A stretch of 64,000 bases of DNA from Streptomyces griseoluteus (GTDB lineage Bacteria > Actinomycetota > Actinomycetes > Streptomycetales > Streptomycetaceae): contig JOBE01000033.1 in assembly GCA_000717735.1 (NCBI GenBank), positions 1-64,000 on the forward strand, written 5' to 3'. The notes beneath the pieces are model-generated. The model had not been told where the DNA came from and ran no database searches. It saw nothing but the letters and a program-made list of their open reading frames with translations. Position 1 is the first letter of the stretch. Each line of letters begins with the position of its first letter. The position numbers and the translations under genes were made by a program. Below are positions 26,521 to 34,889 of the stretch, piece by piece.

Positions 26521-26549
26521 CAAGCCGAGGCCGTCACGGCCTCGGCTTG
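26521..26549. terminator. terminator between EF-hand and methyltransferase genes
   Basis: Perfect 13-bp stem CAAGCCGAGGCCG / CGGCCTCGGCTTG, loop TCA. It covers the last codons of the minus-strand methyltransferase. Confidence 0.8.
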
Positions 26550-27439
26550 TGCGCGAACACCCACCGGTTCCCCTCCAGCGCGTCGTTCGGCTCGGGGAGG
26601 GGGCCGCGTCGGTGGCGGCGGCTGAACTCGAAGGGCGTACGCATCGAGGTGGACCAGCCCCTGGCCGCCAGGGCGCCCGCGGAGTCGGGCCGTGGGCCCG
26701 GGTCGAAGAGGCCGAGCAGGTCGATGCCGATCTGCTCGCGCGTCGCCGTGTAGATCGGGCTGTCGCGGTACGCCAACAGGTCCTTCTCCAGCTTGGCCTC
26801 GAAGGCCAGCGCGCTGCCTCCGGTGGTCAGCCTGTCCACCGTGTCGACGAGGTACGTCTCGGCGGGGCCCGGCAGGTAGAAGAGCAGCCCCTCGGCCAGC
26901 CAGACGCTCGGCACGCCCGGGTCGAAGCCGGCGGCGGTCAGCGCGGTGACCCAGTCCGCCCGCAGGTCGACGGGTACGGGGACGCGTTTCACCTTCGGGT
27001 CGGCCGACAGGTCCGTGAGCACCCGCTGCTTGAAGGCCAGCACGCCCGCCCTGTCGATCTCGAAGACCACCAGGTCGGACGGCCAGTCCAGCCGGAACGC
27101 GCGCGTGTCCAGGCCCGCGCCGAGGAGGACCACCTGCGGGACGTCCGTACGCACTGCCCGGAGGAGGAAGTCGTCGAGGACCCTGGTCCGCAGGCCGAAG
27201 TAGCGGGCGAACCGCCCCCACAGCGGGTTGCCGTCCCCCTCCGGGACCTGCTCGATGCGTACCGGCCAGTCCGCGCACGCCGGGGCGGCGCGCACGAAGT
27301 GTTCCGCGTAGACGTCCCGGGCGAGGCTGTCGTGGCGGTGGGTCTCGATCGCCCGTGCGGCGGCGACCAGGAGGGCGGTCAGGCCCACGCCTCCGTCCAC
27401 ACCTTCCACGTCTGACTGCTGAGACGCCGTGCCGGCCAT
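26534..27439 (-). CDS. SAM-dependent methyltransferase (PPM1/LCMT-like, TIGR00027 family), furan operon
   Basis: A 301-aa O-methyltransferase of the leucine-carboxyl-methyltransferase-like class common in actinobacteria. VVLLGAGLDTRAFRL near residue 107 is the SAM-binding motif, and VWLAEGLLFYLP near 186 is the family signature. Such enzymes methylate carboxyl or hydroxyl groups. Last gene of the mfnB operon, so an oxidised furan carboxylate is a plausible acceptor (inference). Two starts compete: ATG 27439 (GGAGG, 4 nt) used here, and ATG 27523, which overlaps the dehydrogenase stop (ATGA) and adds 28 residues. Confidence 0.88.
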   Translation of the reverse strand: MAGTASQQSDVEGVDGGVGLTALLVAAARAIETHRHDSLARDVYAEHFVRAAPACADWPVRIEQVPEGDGNPLWGRFARYFGLRTRVLDDFLLRAVRTDVPQVVLLGAGLDTRAFRLDWPSDLVVFEIDRAGVLAFKQRVLTDLSADPKVKRVPVPVDLRADWVTALTAAGFDPGVPSVWLAEGLLFYLPGPAETYLVDTVDRLTTGGSALAFEAKLEKDLLAYRDSPIYTATREQIGIDLLGLFDPGPRPDSAGALAARGWSTSMRTPFEFSRRHRRGPLPEPNDALEGNRWVFAHKPRP

Positions 27440-27519
27440 GATTCCTCCGTGGGCGGGAGTACGAAGTTCGGGGGGTCCGCTGGTCGGGCGGGGTGGGCCC
27501 GGGGTTCCGCGCGCCTCGC

Positions 27520-28626
27520 TCATCGGCTCTTCCTCTCCGGGAGCAGGACGGGCTTGACGACGCGGCCCGCTTCGCAGTCGCGTTCGGCCTCGTTGATGTC
27601 GGCCAGCGGGTAGGTGCGGATCAGCTGGTCGAAGGGGAAGCGGCCGGCCTGCCACAGCCGGGTCAGCCGGGGTATCAGGAGTCCCGGTACGGCGTCCCCC
27701 TCGCAGATGTGGCGGATGCGGCGGCCCCGGTCGAGCGTGCCGGGTTCGAGCGACAGCGCGGTGTGGAGGCGGGCCACCAGGCCGAGGCTGCCGGTGGGGC
27801 GCAGCGCTTGGAGCGCGGTGTTGATGAGCGGGGCCGAGGCCGTGGTGTCCAGGGCGTACTGCGCGCCGCCGTCCGTCACCCGCCGGATCCCTTCGGGCAG
27901 CCCGGCCGTTCCGGCGGGCAGCGGGATCGCGCCGAACCGCTCGGCCAGGGCGAGCCGCTGGGGATGCCGGTCGACGGCCACGGTCAGGACGCCGGCGGCG
28001 GTGGCCGCCATCACCGCGGCCAGGCCCACGGCTCCGGCGCCGAGGACCGCCAGGGTGTCGCCGGGGCCCGCTCCGAAGGTGTTCAGTACGGCTCCGGCGC
28101 CGGTGAGGAAGCCGCAGCCGAGGGGCCCGAGCAGGTCGAGCGGCAGTGCCGGGTCGACCCGGACGGCGTTGCGGGCCGGGACGAGCGCGTACTCGGCGAA
28201 GGAGGACTGGCCGAACCATCGGGGGGCCAGTGCCTTCCCGGCCGCGTCGGTGAGCCGGGGCGGTTGCTCCTCGCGTCCTCCGAAGAGGTTGAGGGAGGCG
28301 AAGGAGTCGCAGTAGGCGGGGGCCGCGCCGAGGCAGTTCCGGCAGTGCCCGCAGGAGTCGAAGCTCAGCACGACGTGGTCACCCACGTCGATCGCGGGGT
28401 CAGGGCCGCCGCCCGTCCGCACCACGACCCCGGCGCCCTCGTGGCCGAGGACGGCCGGCAGCGGGCTGCGGCCTGCGGAGCGCCGGACCGCCAGATCGGT
28501 CCGGCACATGCCCGCGCCCGCGATCTCGACCAGGATCTCGCCGTCGGCGGGTTCCGTCCGCAGGGTCACCTCCTCGACCGTGAACGGTCTCTCGTACGAA
28601 CGCAGTACGGCCGCCTGGAACCTCAT
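27520..28626 (-). CDS. zinc-dependent alcohol dehydrogenase, furan operon
   Basis: A 368-aa medium-chain dehydrogenase. Catalytic-zinc ligands fit MCRTD (Cys near 39) and GHEGAG (His near 62); the structural zinc set is CGHCRNCLGAAPAYC near 92-106; NAD binding is VLGAGAVGLAA near 193. The layout matches NAD-dependent aryl-alcohol dehydrogenases (XylB/AdhD-like). It starts 2 bp after the aldehyde dehydrogenase stop. Within this operon it may interconvert the hydroxymethyl and formyl groups of a furan (inference). Confidence 0.92.
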   Translation of the reverse strand: MRFQAAVLRSYERPFTVEEVTLRTEPADGEILVEIAGAGMCRTDLAVRRSAGRSPLPAVLGHEGAGVVVRTGGGPDPAIDVGDHVVLSFDSCGHCRNCLGAAPAYCDSFASLNLFGGREEQPPRLTDAAGKALAPRWFGQSSFAEYALVPARNAVRVDPALPLDLLGPLGCGFLTGAGAVLNTFGAGPGDTLAVLGAGAVGLAAVMAATAAGVLTVAVDRHPQRLALAERFGAIPLPAGTAGLPEGIRRVTDGGAQYALDTTASAPLINTALQALRPTGSLGLVARLHTALSLEPGTLDRGRRIRHICEGDAVPGLLIPRLTRLWQAGRFPFDQLIRTYPLADINEAERDCEAGRVVKPVLLPERKSR

Positions 28627-28628
28627 CG

Positions 28629-30029
28629 TCACCCTTCCTGCGGGCGGTGGACGACGAACGGCCGGAGGTTGCCGTAGAGCCCCCACGGTCCGCCCGCGAC
28701 GCCGACCCCGCTGTCCTTGACGCCTGCGAAGGGCTGGTGGAGGGACAGTTCGGCATGGTGGTTGATCCAGGCCGTGCCGCATTCCAGCCGGTCGGCCACC
28801 GCCTCGGCCCGGTCGAGATCGGTGCCCCATACGGAGCCGCCCAGACCGAAGCCGGTGCCGTTGGCCGCGTCGACTGCCTCGTCGAGGCTGCCGTACGGCA
28901 GGACCGGCAGCACCGGTCCGAACTGTTCCCCGGTCACCACCGGACTGCGGGGCGGGACGTCGGTGAGGACCGTGGGGGCGAAGAAGTATCCGGGCCCGTC
29001 CAGCCGGTGGCCGCCGGACGCCGCCCGGGCGCCGTCGGCCAGGGCCCGCTCCGTGATCTGTTCGACCCGGGCCAGCTGTGGGGCGTTGTTGACCGGTCCC
29101 AGCCGGGTTCCGGGGTCGAGTCCTGGCCCGACGGTGACGGCCTTCGCGCGCTGGGCGAGGGCTTCGACGACCCCGGCGTGGAGCCGGGCCGGGACGTAGA
29201 CGCGTTTGACCGCCATGCAGACCTGCCCGCAGTTGCGGAACGCCGCCCAGAACAGCCGGTCCGCGATCCCGTCCACGTCGACGTCGTCGAGGAGGACGGC
29301 GGCGTCGTTGCCGCCCAGCTCCAGGGTGACCCGGGCGAGCGAGGCAGCCGCCGCTCCGGCGACGGCCCGCCCGGTGGGCACCGAACCGGTGAAGGTGACG
29401 TGGCGGATGCCCGGGTGGGACGCGAGGCGGGCACCGAGGGGTTCGCGTCCGGTGACGACGGTCAGTACGTCCTCGGGCAGGGCGGTGGCGAGGACGGAGC
29501 CCAGCAGCCGGGTGGCGAGCGGGGTGAACGGCGACGGTTTGAGGACCATGGTGTTGCCCGCCGCGAGCGCGGGCGCGAACTTCGCCGCCGCGAGCTGGAG
29601 GGGGAAGTTCCACGGCACGATGGCGGCGACGGGGCCGAGGGAGCGCCAGCGGATCTCGCTGTGCACGGGCCGGCCGTCGTCGATCCGGCGGGTTCGGGGG
29701 GCCAGCTCGGCGAAGTAGCGCAGCCGGGCCGCGGTACGGGCGACTTCCGCGTACGACTCGGCGAGGGGCTTGCCCTGTTCGCGGGTGAGCAACCGGGCGA
29801 GGTCGTCGCCGGCCGCGTCCACGGCGTCGGCCGCACCGAGCAAGGCGCTGGTGCGGGCCGCCGGGTCGGCGCGCCAGCCGCCCCAGGCCTGCCGGGCGCG
29901 GGCGACCACGTCGTCCAACTCGTCCGGCTGCTGGTCGGGGGCCCCGTCGAAGGTCTCCCCGGTGGCCGGGTCGACGACGGGGAAGCGTGACCGGCGTCCG
30001 GGGACGCCGTCGGCCTCGGGCGTCGGCAT
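28629..30029 (-). CDS. NAD(P)-dependent aldehyde dehydrogenase, furan operon
   Basis: A 466-aa aldehyde dehydrogenase with PWNFPLQLAAAKFAPALAAGN near 140, Glu in VTLELGGND near 240, the catalytic Cys in FRNCGQVCMA near 275, and GEQFGPVLPV. It should oxidise an aldehyde to an acid; given the upstream mfnB, the 5-formylfuran group is the natural candidate (inference). ATG 30029 lies 8 bp after the mfnB stop. The much longer open frame upstream is antisense or out-of-frame to mfnB. Confidence 0.93.
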   Translation of the reverse strand: MPTPEADGVPGRRSRFPVVDPATGETFDGAPDQQPDELDDVVARARQAWGGWRADPAARTSALLGAADAVDAAGDDLARLLTREQGKPLAESYAEVARTAARLRYFAELAPRTRRIDDGRPVHSEIRWRSLGPVAAIVPWNFPLQLAAAKFAPALAAGNTMVLKPSPFTPLATRLLGSVLATALPEDVLTVVTGREPLGARLASHPGIRHVTFTGSVPTGRAVAGAAAASLARVTLELGGNDAAVLLDDVDVDGIADRLFWAAFRNCGQVCMAVKRVYVPARLHAGVVEALAQRAKAVTVGPGLDPGTRLGPVNNAPQLARVEQITERALADGARAASGGHRLDGPGYFFAPTVLTDVPPRSPVVTGEQFGPVLPVLPYGSLDEAVDAANGTGFGLGGSVWGTDLDRAEAVADRLECGTAWINHHAELSLHQPFAGVKDSGVGVAGGPWGLYGNLRPFVVHRPQEG

Positions 30030-30037
30030 GCCGGCGG

Positions 30038-30796
30038 TCAGTTCACGGCGGGGGCGCCGGCGGCGTGCTCCCTGGCCTGCCGGTCCATCTCCGCCCGGAA
30101 GGCGGCCACCAGGTGCGGCTGGATCCGGCCGGCGTTGCGGTCGCCGCCCTCGCAGACCGCTCCCCGCACGCCCACGATGTCCGTGCCCATGCGGGTCAGC
30201 GGGCCGAGGTCGGCCTGCGTGACGCTGCCCGCGAGGGCCGCGAGCAGACCGGAGGCGTGGGCCAGCCGCACGAACTCGGCGCAGACCTCCGGAGGAACGT
30301 GGTCGAACAGCCGCGTCCCGTCCTTGACGGCGGTGTCCAGCATGGCCGCGTCGGCACCGGAGCGGGCGGCGATGTCGGGCACGGCGAGCGGGTTGACGCA
30401 CCCGATGCGGTGGGCGTCGGCGTAACCGGAGGCGACGACGAGCGCGTCGGGGCGGTGGTCCTTGACCGCCCGGACGACCCCCCGCATGACCTCGATGGCC
30501 TGGTCGGGCGTCGTGCAGCCGTAGAGGCCGACCTTGATGTACGTGGCGCCGGAGACGACCGCGCCGAGCGCGGCCTGCGCCACCGTGCCGGGCTTGTACG
30601 GGACGTCACCCACGGTGGCGGACACCGGCTTGTCCGCCGGTACGGCGTCGCGGATCTCTCGGATGACCCAGGGGAAGTTGGCGCCGAGCGAGCCCTCGTC
30701 GGGCTTCTTGACGTCGACGATGTCGAGGTGCTCCGCCGCTTTGGCGCAGTCGAGGGCTTCCTCGACACCGTCCGGGGAGATGAGAAGCAACACCAT
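30038..30796 (-). CDS. mfnB: (5-formylfuran-3-yl)methyl phosphate synthase, MfnB-type
   Basis: A 252-aa TIM-barrel protein very like archaeal MfnB of methanofuran biosynthesis, which condenses two glyceraldehyde 3-phosphates to 4-(hydroxymethyl)-2-furancarboxaldehyde phosphate. The conserved blocks [53 protein letters not shown] and [10 protein letters not shown] are all present. Lys30, Lys88, Asp154 and Lys158 align with the archaeal catalytic Lys27, Lys85, Asp151 and Lys155 at a constant offset. First gene of a tight four-gene operon. ATG 30796 follows AAGGAG; GTG 30793 is possible. Confidence 0.93.
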   Translation of the reverse strand: MVLLLISPDGVEEALDCAKAAEHLDIVDVKKPDEGSLGANFPWVIREIRDAVPADKPVSATVGDVPYKPGTVAQAALGAVVSGATYIKVGLYGCTTPDQAIEVMRGVVRAVKDHRPDALVVASGYADAHRIGCVNPLAVPDIAARSGADAAMLDTAVKDGTRLFDHVPPEVCAEFVRLAHASGLLAALAGSVTQADLGPLTRMGTDIVGVRGAVCEGGDRNAGRIQPHLVAAFRAEMDRQAREHAAGAPAVN

Positions 30797-30851
30797 GAGC
30801 TCCTTCCGCCGCATGCCCTGCCCGAGGGACGCGGACGCGGATCGCCTGGTT

Positions 30852-30895
30852 CATGTGCGGTGCATGTGCGGTGCATGTGTGGTGCATGTGTGGTG
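30852..30895. repeat. four tandem 11-bp repeats upstream of mfnB
   Basis: Four exact-length copies of CATGTGYGGTG (two with C, two with T), 30852-30895. Three looser copies of the core ATGTGCGGT/ACGTGCGGT continue to about 30937. They begin 56 bp upstream of the mfnB start. Eleven-bp phasing puts each copy on one DNA face, as in SARP binding sites. Confidence 0.85.
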
Positions 30896-31047
30896 CGGAC
30901 GTGCGGTTGGGGATGTGCGGTTGCAGATGTGCGGTGCGCTCATCATTTCCCGCTCCCCGTGGACCCCGGTAGGGCGCGCGGAGATCCCATGGGCGCTCAG
31001 AACCCCGCACCGTGCGCCGTGCATACCGGGGCGAACCGTCCTCCCGC

Positions 31048-31494
31048 TCAGGGCCGGTCGGGCTCGGACTCCCCCGTCAGCTTCTCCAGCGTCGCCGGGT
31101 GGTTCTCCTTGAGCGTCTGGAGAAGGGCCGCACCCGAGACCGGGCCGCAGAACCGCCACGCCTTCAGCAGGATCTCGCGGCCTTCGAGGAACTGCTCGTA
31201 CACCTCGTAGTGCAGCGCGTTCTGCAGGTACGAGTTCGGGTTCCGGGCCAGTCCTTCGACGAAGTCGAAGCAGGGGCCGAGGAGTTCCGGGTCGGGCGTC
31301 ACTTCCCTCAGGGCGGGGAGCACGATCGGACGCATGAACGCCATGGGGAGGAAGTCGAAGAGATCGGTCTCCTCCTCGGGCCAGGCCTCGAAACTCGCTC
31401 GCTGCGGCTCGGGAACGTCCCGCAGCACCTCGGCGGCGTGCGGCACCGTCCGGAGATACACCTGGACGATGTCCGCGAACTCGATCTTCTCCAA
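31048..31494 (-). CDS. hypothetical protein, DUF7674-like (possible immunity protein)
   Basis: A 148-aa all-alpha soluble protein (VQVYLRTVPHAAEVL, FLPMAFMRPIVLPALREV, LQNALHYEVYEQFLEGREILLKAW). Small proteins of this look occur as solitary or immunity-type genes; I cannot assign a function. I start at TTG 31494, with GGAGAG six bases upstream, because the frame above it to 31791 has no family-like content and runs antisense to the HNH relic. It is divergent from the broken HNH gene. Confidence 0.55.
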   Translation of the reverse strand: MEKIEFADIVQVYLRTVPHAAEVLRDVPEPQRASFEAWPEEETDLFDFLPMAFMRPIVLPALREVTPDPELLGPCFDFVEGLARNPNSYLQNALHYEVYEQFLEGREILLKAWRFCGPVSGAALLQTLKENHPATLEKLTGESEPDRP

Positions 31495-31782
31495 CCGATT
31501 CTCTCCAGGCGCACACACGCCGATCGGGACGGCCAGGACGGCACGCGCCGTCTCCTGGTCACGTACACGGCCGCCGGACTCGACGTCCGGGCGGCGGGTG
31601 ACGGTCGACCGGCGTTGCTCTTGGCTCGCACCCCCCTCGGCGAACCGCGGATAGAGGCACGTGTCTGCCCGGTCTGTCTCAGGGAAGGGCTTGTCGAGGG
31701 CCGGACCCGTCATCAGCGGTGCGAAGGAAGGTCCCTGGCCCGAGAGAGCGCCGACCCACCGCCTGCCGCGCGTCCGCAGCAT

Positions 31783-32173
31783 GCTGACCACGCGCTCTAC
31801 CGTGCGCTGGTGCGTTCCGTGGAGGCGGTCGAAGAATCAGGACCCCGTCGTGCGGAGCAGACGATTCAGCGCCTCAAGCGGCGTCCGGATGCGCGCGAGG
31901 CCGTCCTTGTGCGGAGTGGAGGTCACTGCGAGAACCCGGGCTGCGCCGGACAGCCGTCGGATGTGACAGACAGCGGACAGCCGATCTTGGAGGTGGACCA
32001 CATAGTCGGCGGCCGGCGGCCGCGACCACCCCGAGCAGATGGTCGCCCTGTGCCCCAACTGTCACGCCGTCAAGACGCGCGGACGCTCCCGGGAGTCGCT
32101 TCGGTCCGTACTTCTCGACGTGGCAGCGCGGCGCCACAAAGACCTGACCCAAGAAGGCGCGCCTCAGGCATGA
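31783..32173 (+). pseudogene. HNH endonuclease gene broken by a 7-bp tandem duplication
   Basis: Two frames together give an HNH domain: HCENPGC (first zinc pair), ILEVDHIVGG, then after a frame change GRDHPEQMVALCPNCHAVKTRGRS and the end of the protein. The break coincides with GGCGGCC written twice in tandem (32008-32014 and 32015-32021). Removing one copy restores DHIVGGRDHPEQ in a single frame, the usual spacing of the family. No start codon with a ribosome site is visible upstream of 31783, so the 5' end may also be lost. Confidence 0.8.
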
Positions 32174-32183
32174 CCATGCGCGG

Positions 32184-32206
32184 GTTGGCGGGGAGTCCCC
32201 GCCAAC
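32184..32206 (+). terminator. stem-loop after the HNH relic
   Basis: 10-bp perfect stem GTTGGCGGGG / CCCCGCCAAC, loop AGT, 11 bp after the former stop codon of the HNH gene. Confidence 0.65.
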
Positions 32207-32310
32207 CTCGGAATCAGCGGCACGTGAGGTGCGTGCTGACCACTACTCGCGACGGTCCCTGCCACGTCGGCAACGGTCCGAAGTGCCGAGCGACGGCTTC
32301 CCGACCGGCG

Positions 32311-33513
32311 TCACCGCTCGCCCGCGAGGTCGAGATCGTCGCTGCGCGTCTCCTCGGTCGCCACCTCGACGCCCCGGGGGCGCCGCCACGGATGTGCGGC
32401 CGGGTGGGACACCCGCTGCCACCAGGGCTCCTCCGGCAGCTTGCCCGCGGGTTCGAACGGCTGACCGGGGCGGGGGAAGGCCACCGCCTGGCCCGCCTCC
32501 TCGGCCGCGTCCTTCGTCCACTCGCCCGGCTCCGCCCACGCGTGCGGCGCCAGGTTGAAGGTGCCCCAGTGGATCGGCAGCAGCACCCCGCCCGGCCCGC
32601 CTCCCTGCAGGTCGAGGTGGGCCCGCAGGCCCTCCGCCGGGGTCATGTGGATGTCGGTCCAGAAGTCCGAGTACGCGCCGATCTGGATCATCGTGGCGTC
32701 GAAGGGCCCGTGGGCCGCGCCGATGTCCTTGAAGCCCGAGAAGTAGCCGGTGTCCCCGCTGTGGAAGATCCGGTGGGCGGGTCCCGTCACCACCCAGGAG
32801 GCCCACAGGGTCATCTGCCGGTTGCGCAGGCCGCGACCGCAGAAGTGCCGGGCCGGGGTCGCCGTGAGCCGCAGGTCGCCGATCTCGGTGGACTCGTTCC
32901 AGTCCAGCTCGCGCAGCCGGGACGCGGGTACGCCCCAGCGCTCCAGGTGCGCGCCGACGCCCAGCGGCACCGCGAAGACGGTGTCGGTGGTGGCGAGCGC
33001 CTTGATCGTCGGCAGGTCGAGGTGGTCGTAGTGGTCGTGCGAGATCACGACGACGTCGACCGGGCCGAGGGCGGCGAGCGACACGGGCACCGGGTGGAGC
33101 CGCTTGGGCCCCACGAAGGGGAACGGGGAGCAGCGCTCGCCCCACACAGGGTCGAAGAGCACCCGATGGCCGTCGATCTCGGCCAGGACGCCGGAGTGCC
33201 CCATCCAGGTCAGCCGCAGACCGGTGGCCGGGGGCCTGGCCAGATCGGCGACGGTGGTGGGGTGGACGGGGATCGTGCCGGTGGGGGCTCGGCGCGACCG
33301 CCCTTCCTTGTCGAAGTAGATCTTGGCGAACTCCATGCCGGAGCCCGAGGGACCGCGTCGCGCGGGTTCGGGGTTCTGGAAGATCCCGTCCGCGAAGTTC
33401 GGCGAGCGGTGGATGCGGGCGAGGCGCTCGCCCGTGGGATCCGCGCCGAAGGACTCGGGGCGCAGTTCGCGCAGCCGGGCCCGCGGCGATCGGTCGGAGC
33501 CGGTACCGGTCAC
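32311..33513 (-). CDS. MBL-fold metallohydrolase (UlaG / NAPE-PLD-like)
   Basis: A 400-aa metallo-beta-lactamase-fold hydrolase. Metal motif SHDHYDHLD near residue 158, further ligands in ARHFCGRG, HSGDTGYF and PIHWGTF. Length and LTWMGHSGVLAEIDG resemble N-acylphosphatidylethanolamine phospholipase D-like or UlaG-like proteins; substrate unknown. The GTG start has AGGAGG five bases upstream. Divergent from the amino-acid dehydrogenase across a palindrome. Confidence 0.9.
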   Translation of the reverse strand: MTGTGSDRSPRARLRELRPESFGADPTGERLARIHRSPNFADGIFQNPEPARRGPSGSGMEFAKIYFDKEGRSRRAPTGTIPVHPTTVADLARPPATGLRLTWMGHSGVLAEIDGHRVLFDPVWGERCSPFPFVGPKRLHPVPVSLAALGPVDVVVISHDHYDHLDLPTIKALATTDTVFAVPLGVGAHLERWGVPASRLRELDWNESTEIGDLRLTATPARHFCGRGLRNRQMTLWASWVVTGPAHRIFHSGDTGYFSGFKDIGAAHGPFDATMIQIGAYSDFWTDIHMTPAEGLRAHLDLQGGGPGGVLLPIHWGTFNLAPHAWAEPGEWTKDAAEEAGQAVAFPRPGQPFEPAGKLPEEPWWQRVSHPAAHPWRRPRGVEVATEETRSDDLDLAGER

Positions 33514-33585
33514 AGGACCTCCTGATCTCTGGGGGTCGTTCCATTATGGGCGGCCCGAGCCCCGAACGGTCGGGGCGGTCGGCCA

Positions 33586-33605
33586 TACTGAACCGCCGTT
33601 CAGTA
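33586..33605. promoter_or_regulatory. palindrome between MBL hydrolase and amino-acid dehydrogenase genes
   Basis: TACTGAAC / GTTCAGTA, 8-bp arms around CGCC. Shape of a TetR-family operator; the TetR gene at 34890 is a candidate ligand. Confidence 0.5.
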
Positions 33606-33643
33606 CGGCCTCCGGTCCGCCCGCCTTTCCGAGGAGAGTCACG

Positions 33644-34822
33644 ATGACTGCCGCACCCCTGCTTGCCGTCGGCTGGACCGATCACGTGACCGGGCGCCGG
33701 GGCCATCTGGTGGTCGACCGGCTGGTCCGCGGGGTGGCCAGCGGCGGCCTGCGGATGCGGGAGGGCTGCACGGCTGAGGAGGTGGCCGGGCTCGCGCGCG
33801 GCATGACCATGAAGGAGGCCCTGCACTACGACCCGCGGGCCCGCTACGTCCCGCTGGGCGGCGCCAAGGGCGGCATCGACTGCGATCCCCGCTCCCCCGA
33901 GGCGTACGGCGTCCTGGTGCGCTATCTGCGTGCCATGCGCCCGTACGTGGAGCGGTTCTGGACCACCGGCGAGGACCTGGGGCTCACCCAGGACCTGGTG
34001 GACCGGGCCGTGGCCGAGGCGGGGCTCGTCTCCTCGATCCAGGCCGTGTACCCGCTCCTGGACGACGAGGCGTCCGCCCGGAAGCGGCTCGCCGACGCCT
34101 TCGCGATCGAGGTCGACGGCATCGGCCTCGACGAGCTGGTCGGCGGCCTCGGGGTCGCCGAGTCCGTGCTCGTCGCCCTCGACCGGGCCGGCCGGGAGTA
34201 CGCCGGGACCCGGGTGTCGATGCAGGGGCTCGGCACGATGGGCGCGGCGACGGCCCGGTTCCTGGCACGGGCCGGACTGCGCGTGGTGGCCGTCGCCGAC
34301 GTCCTGGGCACGATCGTGAACCCCGGCGGACTCGACGTCGAGGCGCTGCTCGCGTCCCGCGACGCCCACGGCACCGTCGACCGCTCCGCGCTGCGCCCCG
34401 GCGACCGGGAGGAGCCCGGGGACGCCTGGCTCACGACGGAGGCGGAGGTGCTGGTGCCCGCGGCCGTGTCGTACGCAATCGACGCCGGGAACCAGGGGCT
34501 GATCACGGCCCGCTGGATCGCCGAGGCCGCCAACATGCCGGTCCTGCCGGAGGCCGAGGAGGCGCTCTCCGCGCGCGGGGTGACCGTGCTGCCCGACGTG
34601 GTCGTGAACTCGTGCACCAACGCCTGGTGGTGGTGGACGCTCTTCGGCGACATCGAGGCCGACGCCGAGCAGGCCTTCGACCGGGTACGCCTGGCCATGC
34701 GGATGCTCGTCGGCGGGATGCTCGACCGGGCTGAGGCGGACGGTACGAGCCCGCGCGCCGCCGCGCACGCGCTGGTGGCGGAGCGGCTGCCGCTGATCGC
34801 GGAACGTCACGGCTGGTACTGA
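33644..34822 (+). CDS. Glu/Leu/Phe/Val dehydrogenase family protein
   Basis: A 392-aa amino-acid dehydrogenase. The active-site Lys is in LGGAKGGID near residue 72, a second Lys in GMTMKEAL, and the NAD domain in GLGTMGAATARFL near 193. Oxidative deamination of a hydrophobic amino acid or glutamate is expected. ATG 33644 follows GAGGAG. The C-terminal part (NSCTNAWWWWTLFGD) is family-typical. A TetR gene follows in the same direction 67 bp later. Confidence 0.9.
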   Translation: MTAAPLLAVGWTDHVTGRRGHLVVDRLVRGVASGGLRMREGCTAEEVAGLARGMTMKEALHYDPRARYVPLGGAKGGIDCDPRSPEAYGVLVRYLRAMRPYVERFWTTGEDLGLTQDLVDRAVAEAGLVSSIQAVYPLLDDEASARKRLADAFAIEVDGIGLDELVGGLGVAESVLVALDRAGREYAGTRVSMQGLGTMGAATARFLARAGLRVVAVADVLGTIVNPGGLDVEALLASRDAHGTVDRSALRPGDREEPGDAWLTTEAEVLVPAAVSYAIDAGNQGLITARWIAEAANMPVLPEAEEALSARGVTVLPDVVVNSCTNAWWWWTLFGDIEADAEQAFDRVRLAMRMLVGGMLDRAEADGTSPRAAAHALVAERLPLIAERHGWY

Positions 34823-34889
34823 GCGACCCGCCGCACACCGCAGCTCTTGACGATCATGCCCTTGTCATGTGCTGTGTAGGCTGCACGGC

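Noticed and set aside
30838..30940. CRISPR array in the repeat-rich segment before mfnB
   Set aside because: The units are 11 bp and contiguous with no unique spacers, and there are no cas genes.
31012..33525. Very long plus-strand open frame across 2.5 kb
   Set aside because: It is a GC-rich shadow of the MBL hydrolase and neighbouring minus-strand genes. Only a short stretch (about 31783-32010) carries real HNH motifs.
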